Shown here: positions 58,523-64,000 of the stretch, piece after piece
Layout: each line of letters opens with the position of its first letter
Numbering within the stretch: the first letter of the stretch is position 1
Assembly (NCBI RefSeq): GCF_040530035.1
Contig: NZ_JBEWCD010000002.1
Coordinates: 3,163,563 to 3,227,562, forward strand
Source: Roseibium sp. HPY-6
GTDB taxonomy: Bacteria; Pseudomonadota; Alphaproteobacteria; Rhizobiales; Stappiaceae
Length of the DNA stretch: 64,000 bases
Direction of reading: 5' to 3'
Notes under the pieces: model-generated
Databases searched by the model: none
Seen by the model: only the letters and a program-made list of their open reading frames with translations
What the model was told of the DNA's origin: nothing
Position numbers and translations under genes: made by a program

Positions 58523-59035
58523 ATGTCTGACAAAGACCCTGAGCTAACGCATCTCGATGCGACGGGCGCGGCCAATATGGTTGACGTATCCACCAAAGAA
58601 GTCACACACCGGATTGCAGTCGCTCGTGGCACCGTCACGATGCGCCCCGAGACGCTGGAGCTTATCCGATCCGGCAATGCCAAGAAGGGCGATGTGATCG
58701 GAACGGCAAGGCTCGCCGGCATATTCGCGGCAAAACGAACTCACGAGCTGATACCGCTGTGTCACCCTCTCCTTCTGTCGAAAGTCAAGGTCGACATAGA
58801 GCCCGACGACACGTTGCCCGGGCTTGTCGTTTTGGCAACGACAAAAGTAAGCGGACAGACCGGTGTCGAGATGGAGGCGCTCACAGCCTGCTCGCTCGCC
58901 TGCCTGACGATCTACGATATGGCCAAGGCGGTCGACCGGGGCATGGTGATCGGTGACATCCGGCTTGTGGAAAAGGCTGGCGGTAAATCCGGACACTGGA
59001 CACTCGAAAAAGACGGCAGCGAAGGCGGAACCTGA
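58523..59035 (+). CDS. moaC: Cyclic pyranopterin monophosphate synthase MoaC
   Basis: Early molybdenum cofactor enzyme forming cyclic pyranopterin monophosphate. The 170 residues have [40 protein letters not shown] and [20 protein letters not shown], the expected motifs with catalytic Lys/Asp and His residues. ATG 58523 preferred over the overlapping TTG at 58514. The start is five bases after the trpC stop; the stop overlaps the moeA start. Confidence 0.97.
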   Translation: MSDKDPELTHLDATGAANMVDVSTKEVTHRIAVARGTVTMRPETLELIRSGNAKKGDVIGTARLAGIFAAKRTHELIPLCHPLLLSKVKVDIEPDDTLPGLVVLATTKVSGQTGVEMEALTACSLACLTIYDMAKAVDRGMVIGDIRLVEKAGGKSGHWTLEKDGSEGGT

Positions 59036-60237
59036 TGAGCTTGATGCCCGTCGCCGAAGCACTTGAAAAACTCCTGTCCGACGTTTCGAGGCTTGAACCA
59101 GAAGCGGTTGCGCTCGAAAAGGCAAATGGCCGCGTTCTGGCGGAAAACCTTGTCTCAAAGCGTACACAGCCACCATTTGCCGCCTCTGCAATGGATGGAT
59201 ACGCCACACGCCATCGGGATCTGGCAGTCGGCAGCGAACTTGACGTTATCGGCGAAGCGCCAGCGGGCCATGGTTTCGCCGGCGCGCTTGGTGCTGGCCA
59301 GGCGGTCCGTATTTTTACCGGCGCCCCGGTTCCTGAAGGTGCTGACACGATCCTGATCCAGGAGGATGCATCGCGCAACGACGACCGGATCACTGTTAAC
59401 GAAGTTCCGCGCAATGGCGCGTTTGTGCGCCCGGCAGGGCTCGATTTTCAGGAGAACCAGATCCTGCTCTCGCCGCCGCTCAAGCTGACCTATCGCCATC
59501 TTGCGCTCGCGGCGGCAATGAACCATCCGCACTTGCCTGTCGTCAAACAGCCCAAAGTCGCGATCCTTGCAACGGGCGACGAACTCGTTCGGCCGGGAAG
59601 CGAACCGGGGCCCGATCAGATTATCGCTTCGAACCACGCAGGCATCGCGGCCATGGTCGAAGATTGCGGCGGGTTGCCTCTGGACCTCGGCATCTCGCCG
59701 GATGATCCGGTGGCGCTTGCAGGACATGTGCGGCGCGCCTTGAGCGAAGAGGCTGATATACTGGTAACACTTGGCGGAGCGTCTGTCGGCGACCATGATC
59801 TGGTACAGGAGGTTCTGGGCCAGGAGGGCATGGACCTCGCCTTCTGGCGCATTGCGATGCGCCCGGGCAAGCCGCTCATGGCCGGCCGGCTTGGACGGAC
59901 GAGAGTTCTAGGCCTGCCGGGAAATCCTGTTTCAAGCCTGGTCTGCGGCCTTTTGTTCCTGCGTCCCCTGATCCGGAAGATGCTCGGCCTTCCGTCCGGA
60001 CTGTCGGCTCCCAAACAGGCTTTTTTAGGGGCGAATCTCGGCGAAAATGACCGGCGTCAGGACTATGTCAGGGCAACGCTTCATGAAGATGCGGATGGAC
60101 GGCTGATAGCAACGCCGTTCGAAACACAAGACAGTTCCATGCTGGCACTTCTTGCAAAATCAGGTGCATTGATTATCCGGCCACCGCACGCCCCGGCGCA
60201 AGAAGCCGGAGCTGCGGCCGAAATTCTGGTCCTTTAG
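59035..60237 (+). CDS. moeA: Molybdopterin molybdenumtransferase MoeA
   Basis: Inserts molybdate into adenylylated molybdopterin. The 400 residues include PPFAASAMDGYATRH, GAPVPEGADTILIQED, ILATGDELVRPGSEPG, VTLGGASVGDHDL and LGLPGNPVSSLV, all typical. The start ATG overlaps the moaC stop by one base (TGATG), so the two are coupled. The end converges with the type I secretion adaptor gene. Confidence 0.97.
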   Translation: MSLMPVAEALEKLLSDVSRLEPEAVALEKANGRVLAENLVSKRTQPPFAASAMDGYATRHRDLAVGSELDVIGEAPAGHGFAGALGAGQAVRIFTGAPVPEGADTILIQEDASRNDDRITVNEVPRNGAFVRPAGLDFQENQILLSPPLKLTYRHLALAAAMNHPHLPVVKQPKVAILATGDELVRPGSEPGPDQIIASNHAGIAAMVEDCGGLPLDLGISPDDPVALAGHVRRALSEEADILVTLGGASVGDHDLVQEVLGQEGMDLAFWRIAMRPGKPLMAGRLGRTRVLGLPGNPVSSLVCGLLFLRPLIRKMLGLPSGLSAPKQAFLGANLGENDRRQDYVRATLHEDADGRLIATPFETQDSSMLALLAKSGALIIRPPHAPAQEAGAAAEILVL

Positions 60238-60256
60238 CCCAAGGACAGTTAAAGCT

Positions 60257-60278
60257 GCGGGCAGATGTCCCTGCCCGC
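60257..60278. terminator. Hairpin between moeA and the type I secretion adaptor
   Basis: Stem GCGGGCAG (60257-60264) pairs with CTGCCCGC (60271-60278) around a six-base loop, in the 62-base gap between convergent genes. There is no clear T run on either side (TTCC on plus, AGCTTTAA on minus), so termination may be weak or Rho-assisted; it could serve both directions. Confidence 0.5.
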
Positions 60279-60299
60279 TTCCAATAGGCCTAAGCTGGC

Positions 60300-61628
60300 T
60301 TATCTTTCCCGCATCGCGTGAGCAATCTGGTCGGTCACCGGTTTGACGAGGTAACTCAGAACCGTCCGCTCGCCCGTTTGCAGGAACGTTTCGACCGGCA
60401 TTCCGGGAACCAGCGTCTGTGATCCGAGTTTTTTCAGTTCGGCATCATCAATAATCAGCTTCGCTGTGTAGTAGCTCAATCCGGTGCGCTCATCTTCCGA
60501 AAGGTCGGCAGAGACTGTCAGGAGTTTGGCGTTCAACTCAGGAGTCGTCCGCTGGTCAAAGCTTGGAAAGCGGATCCGAGCCTCCTGCCCGGGTGCAAGC
60601 TGGTCGATATCGACGGGTTGAACCTGCGCCTCGATAATCAACTGGTCTTCGCGCGGCACGATCTGCATGACCGTCTCACCAGGTGCAATGACCCCTCCGA
60701 TCGTGTGGACGGAGAGCTGGTGCACAAAGCCGTTGCGTGGCGCCAGAATGTCGACACGGGTCAGTTCATCTTCCGCAGCAATTTTCTGTTCTTCAAGCTG
60801 TGCGATACGCGACCGCGCTTCCTGCAATTGTTCCAGCACCTCAGCCCGGTAGGATTCTTCAATTTGAAGGATCTGGATCTGCCGCTCGCTGATCGCCTCG
60901 TTGGTCCTTGCAATCTGGGCGATCAGATCGCCGTATTCGCCTGAAAGACGCGCCTGCTCTCGGCGCAGGGCCGAGACCCGGCTCTTTGAAACCAGTTGTT
61001 TGTTGAGCAGACCGCCAAGGTCTTCAAGCTCTTCCTTGATCAGCTCAATTTCAGACTCCTTCGCCACAACCTGGGCTTCCAGGCCTTCGGTCTGTTTATT
61101 GAACTGACGGATCTGTTCTTCGAGCTGCTGCTTCCGGCCTTCCTTTGAATTTTGCCTGGCTTCCAGGAGCAACTGCTGGCCACGCTCAATGTCACCGAGG
61201 GATTCGATACGTTCCCCTGGCCAGGATATGGCAGCCAATTCATCACGTTCAGCTTCCAGCCTCAGCTCCTGCGCCGTCAGTTCCCTGAGTTGCTTGGTGA
61301 CGACCGACAGGTTGGCGCGCGTAACGGTGTCATCGAGGCTGAGCAGCAGGTCGCCGGCCTCAACCATGTCGCCGTCCTTCACCTTGATTTCTTTGACAAT
61401 GCCGCCTTCACGGTGCTGAACCTGTTTGATGTTGCTTTCGACAACAACCGTTCCCGAGGAGACAACCGCACCGGAGATCTCCATGAACGTTGCCCAGCCA
61501 CCAATGCCGAAGACGACGAATATCGTGACCAGCAATGAGAAATAAAGATGGCTGCGAACCGTTTTGCTCAGGGCGTCGTCAGCCGGATTGGCTGGTGTGG
61601 CCTTTGTTTGTGATGGCGCCTGTTTCAT
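60300..61628 (-). CDS. Type I secretion periplasmic adaptor (HlyD family)
   Basis: HlyD/PrtE-type membrane fusion protein linking the ABC exporter to an outer-membrane channel. The 442 residues have one span near residue 35 (LLVTIFVVFGIGGWATF), the lipoyl half AVVSSGTVVVESN, a long coiled coil (about residues 100-290), DILAPRNGFVHQLSVHTIGG and a terminal region with TLVPGMPVETFLQTGERTVL, characteristic of type I secretion adaptors. The ATG overlaps the ABC gene stop by four bases. Confidence 0.93.
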   Translation of the reverse strand: MKQAPSQTKATPANPADDALSKTVRSHLYFSLLVTIFVVFGIGGWATFMEISGAVVSSGTVVVESNIKQVQHREGGIVKEIKVKDGDMVEAGDLLLSLDDTVTRANLSVVTKQLRELTAQELRLEAERDELAAISWPGERIESLGDIERGQQLLLEARQNSKEGRKQQLEEQIRQFNKQTEGLEAQVVAKESEIELIKEELEDLGGLLNKQLVSKSRVSALRREQARLSGEYGDLIAQIARTNEAISERQIQILQIEESYRAEVLEQLQEARSRIAQLEEQKIAAEDELTRVDILAPRNGFVHQLSVHTIGGVIAPGETVMQIVPREDQLIIEAQVQPVDIDQLAPGQEARIRFPSFDQRTTPELNAKLLTVSADLSEDERTGLSYYTAKLIIDDAELKKLGSQTLVPGMPVETFLQTGERTVLSYLVKPVTDQIAHAMRER

Positions 61629-63373
61629 CGGGCTGCTCCTACTCCCTGACGCACAGGCTGGATGGGTTGAACAACCTGCTTGAGAACTTCTTCCTTGGGT
61701 CCGAAACCGGCCATCTTGCCGTCCTTCAGACACAGGATCTTGTCGACAGTCGCAATGGCGCTTGGCCTGTGCGCGATCACGATGACAATCGAGCCTTTCT
61801 CGCGCATTGCCTTGATGGCGTTGGTGAGTGCACTCTCGCCGATGGCATCAAGGTTGGAATTGGGCTCATCAAGAACCACCAGGAACGGATTGTCGTAAAG
61901 CGCTCTGGCAAGGGCAAGACGCTGTCGCTGCCCGGCGGAAAGAGAACGCCCGCTTCGGCCGATAACGGTGTTATAGCCTTCCGGAAGCCCGACAATCATG
62001 TCATGCACATCGGCGAGTTTCGCAGCTTCGATGATTTTCTCCGGTGCGGCATCTTCGCGAAAACGTGCAACATTTTCGGCGATAGTGCCATCGAACAGCT
62101 GAAGGTCCTGAGGCAGATAGCCGATGAACTCACCCCGCTTTTCGCTGTCCCACTGAGAGAGTTCCGCACCGTCGAACCGGATGACCCCCTTCAGGGGAGA
62201 CGTTACCCCGACAAGTGCCCGCGCAAATGTTGATTTGCCGGATCCTGATGGCCCGATCACACCCAGACCGTCTCCGGCCTGAAGCTCGAGCGTCACATTC
62301 TGCACGTAGGGCATGGTTTCGCCGAACGGGCCGCAATACAACTGTTCAACTGTTATTCCTTTGTCGGGCAGCGGAAGGTCCATTTTCTGTTCTTCCGCGT
62401 CCGCAACCACCAGGACTTCGCGCAAACGGCGCAAAGCCTGCCGGCTTGCAACGAATCCCCGCCATTGGGCGACGGCCTGTTCTATCGGCGCCAAAGCGCG
62501 CGACGTCATGATAGATGCCGCGATCATCACGCCCGGAGTGATTTCCTGCTGAATGGCAAGCCAGGCGCCAACGGCCAGAATTGCCGATTGCAGGATGAAC
62601 CGGATCGTCTTGATGGTTGTTCCGAAAACACCTGTCGTATCAGCGGCACGGCGCTGAGTTGCAAGGTATTCGGAATTCTGTGCATCCCACCGTGCGGTCA
62701 GCGTGGGTTGCATTCCCATGGCGGCAACGACTTCAGCATTCCTCTGGCCGCTCTCAACGGCCGCGGAGCGCCGTCCCGCCTGACCGGACGCGTCTTCCGT
62801 CGGTCCGCGGGACATATACTCGTTGAGCACGATCAGGATAGAAATAATAAGGGCTCCAGCCAGCCCTACCATCCCAAGCAGCGGGTGAAAGAGGAAAACA
62901 ATTCCAAGATAAAGCGGCAGCCAAGGGATATCAAAAATGGCGGCCGGACCTGGACCGGACAAAAACTGGCGGATCGTATCAAGATCCTGAACCGGCCGAA
63001 GGCGCGAGGCTTGGCGCCCCAATCTGACCGGCAGGCTGTTTGAAACCTTGTAGACAATGCCTGAAAGCCTGGCATCCACGCGCTGTCCGAGGCGAGATAG
63101 GATCCGGCCGCGCACGCCTTCAAGGATGCCGTAAAATAGATAGAGCACCATGGCCAGCGAACCGATCACCACAAGCGTCGGCACAGACCCGCTCGCAAGC
63201 ACGCGGTCATAGATCTGAAGCATGAATACCGGGCCAGTCAGCATCAATATGTTGATGACAAAACTGACCACCGCCACACCCCAGAATGCAGAGCGAATGG
63301 GTCGAAAGGCAACGGAAACCGGATTGTCCCGCCCGCTGCCGGATTTAAGTGCCCGCTGATTTGCTACAGCCAT
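61625..63373 (-). CDS. Type I secretion ABC transporter/permease (PrtD type)
   Basis: Fused membrane and ATPase exporter. The 582 residues start with six membrane spans (first FWGVAVVSFVINILMLTGPV), then an ATPase with Walker A GVIGPSGSGKSTFAR, the signature LSAGQRQRLALARAL and Walker B FLVVLDEPNSNLD. There is no N-terminal C39 peptidase, so the substrate should carry a C-terminal secretion signal (RTX-type) rather than a leader. It is the first gene of the pair; the substrate and TolC are not in this window. Confidence 0.94.
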   Translation of the reverse strand: MAVANQRALKSGSGRDNPVSVAFRPIRSAFWGVAVVSFVINILMLTGPVFMLQIYDRVLASGSVPTLVVIGSLAMVLYLFYGILEGVRGRILSRLGQRVDARLSGIVYKVSNSLPVRLGRQASRLRPVQDLDTIRQFLSGPGPAAIFDIPWLPLYLGIVFLFHPLLGMVGLAGALIISILIVLNEYMSRGPTEDASGQAGRRSAAVESGQRNAEVVAAMGMQPTLTARWDAQNSEYLATQRRAADTTGVFGTTIKTIRFILQSAILAVGAWLAIQQEITPGVMIAASIMTSRALAPIEQAVAQWRGFVASRQALRRLREVLVVADAEEQKMDLPLPDKGITVEQLYCGPFGETMPYVQNVTLELQAGDGLGVIGPSGSGKSTFARALVGVTSPLKGVIRFDGAELSQWDSEKRGEFIGYLPQDLQLFDGTIAENVARFREDAAPEKIIEAAKLADVHDMIVGLPEGYNTVIGRSGRSLSAGQRQRLALARALYDNPFLVVLDEPNSNLDAIGESALTNAIKAMREKGSIVIVIAHRPSAIATVDKILCLKDGKMAGFGPKEEVLKQVVQPIQPVRQGVGAAR

Positions 63374-63690
63374 CTATACCTCTGTCCCGCCGTTCATCGC
63401 CTTCCGGCATTATGCCACCCGACATTGAAGGTCAAATTAATCGAAATTATGCGTCCATCAGTCCGATTTGGGTGCCCTCACGATCCCATCGTGCAAGATT
63501 GCCGGTTTTCGATTAAAGGTTTACCACCTCCATGTAGATCTTGCCGTATCGTAGATCACACATCGCGCATTCCTGCAGCGTTTGTTTGTCCCGATCTGAT
63601 ACGCAAAACGCGTCCTTTGGATTTTGAATACAAGAAACCCGGCTTTTATCAAGCCGGGCTTTCAACATCGTGACAATAAAACAACGTGTT
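63374..63690. other. Gene-free spacer between the type I secretion pair and coxM
   Basis: 317 bases. It should contain the promoter of the secretion operon (minus strand) near 63380-63450, though I cannot pick one confidently, and it contains the terminator at 63638-63658. No other gene is seen. Confidence 0.5.
63638..63658 (-). terminator. Rho-independent terminator after the coxM-type gene
   Basis: Eight-base perfect stem CCCGGCTT (63638-63645) and AAGCCGGG (63651-63658) with a five-base loop; on the minus strand TTTCTTG follows. It lies 33 bases beyond the stop of the CoxM-type gene. Confidence 0.8.
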
Positions 63691-64000
63691 TTAACCAGCT
63701 GCGCTGACGGCTCGTTTTGCCATGACGGTAACGAGGTTTGCTCTGTAGGCTGCGGATCCGTGGATGTCGTTCAGCATGGCGCCGGCGTCCACCTTGATGG
63801 AAGCGACCGCGTCGGGCGACCAGTTGCCGGCAAGCGCTGCTTCCATGCCGTCGACCCGGAAGACGCCGTTATCGCCCGCCCCCGTCACGGCAACCCGCAC
63901 AGAGCCGTCCTGGTGCTTGGCCACATAAACACCCGTCATCGCATAGCGCGAGGCCGGGTTCGGGTATTTCGCATAGGCCCCCTTCTCGATCAGCGGGAAC
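63691..64000 (-). CDS. coxM: CoxM-type FAD subunit of xanthine dehydrogenase/CO dehydrogenase family, C-terminal part
   Basis: The last 102 residues of a medium (FAD-binding) molybdenum hydroxylase subunit; the gene runs off the window. The visible part has KYPNPASRYAMTGVYVAK, VAVTGAGDNGVFRVDGMEAAL and AAYRANLVTVMAKRAV, which match the C-terminal CO dehydrogenase flavoprotein domain. The HGSAAYR segment near the end is a family hallmark. True substrate (CO or another) is decided by the large subunit, not visible here. Confidence 0.85.
   Translation of the reverse strand, partial: FPLIEKGAYAKYPNPASRYAMTGVYVAKHQDGSVRVAVTGAGDNGVFRVDGMEAALAGNWSPDAVASIKVDAGAMLNDIHGSAAYRANLVTVMAKRAVSAAG

Noticed and set aside
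60136..60160. Sigma-54-like sequence TGGCACTTCTTGCA inside moeA
   Set aside because: The spacing between GG and GC elements is two bases short and it lies inside a coding region with no gene start behind it.

Overview
The window looks like a chromosome segment from a marine-type alphaproteobacterium close to Stappiaceae/Hyphomicrobiales (for example Roseibium/Labrenzia). This is inferred from gene order and protein flavour; no database search was run. Supporting features are the block dusB-ntrB-ntrC-ntrY-ntrX-trkA-dat-hfq-hflX, the fused ispDF, a pyruvate dehydrogenase E1-beta with its own lipoyl domain, and the run pyrG-secG-tpiA-ppiD-trpD-trpC-moaC-moeA. Most of the DNA is GC-rich core genome with tightly packed genes.

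Layout. 1-10745, minus strand: nitrogen-control and potassium genes (dusB, ntrBC, ntrYX, trkA), then a D-amino acid aminotransferase, hfq and the start of hflX. 10903-12688, plus strand: ispDF and a CinA-type amidase. 12779-14444, plus strand: three tandem genes for small exported proteins that are paralogues of each other. 14465-23867, mostly minus strand: a lipoate/pyruvate dehydrogenase block (COQ10-like protein, lipA, a cyclotransferase-thioesterase fusion, two GlsB-like membrane proteins, lpd, pdhC, pdhB, pdhA, ftsB). 23947-31531: pcm, mfd, sdhE, recG and a DUF502 protein. 31655-40562: YbaN-like and Imm11-like genes, a GNAT acetyltransferase with glmS and glmU, a SPOR protein, ccdA, a TAXI-type binding protein and a small hypothetical gene.

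About 40600-45000 is the accessory part. It is AT-rich in places and follows a tRNA-Lys. It holds a broken tyrosine integrase, a VPLPA-CTERM surface protein with an odd tail, a small membrane ORF, a stand-alone caspase-fold (DUF4347-like) protein with a visible His/Cys pair, and a phage-like fragment. The tRNA, integrase debris and atypical gene content suggest the remains of an integrated element.

45025-63373 returns to ordinary genes: a secreted glutathione peroxidase, a DCC-family thiol protein, an RND efflux pump with its adaptor, a VOC protein, pyrG, secG, tpiA, ppiD, trpD, trpC, moaC and moeA, then a type I secretion ABC transporter/adaptor pair without an outer-membrane partner or substrate in view. 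The last 310 bases are the 3' end of a CoxM-type FAD subunit gene. The main open questions are the three-paralogue exported family with a fixed cysteine spacing, the cyclotransferase-thioesterase fusion, and the caspase-fold gene in the tRNA-Lys region.
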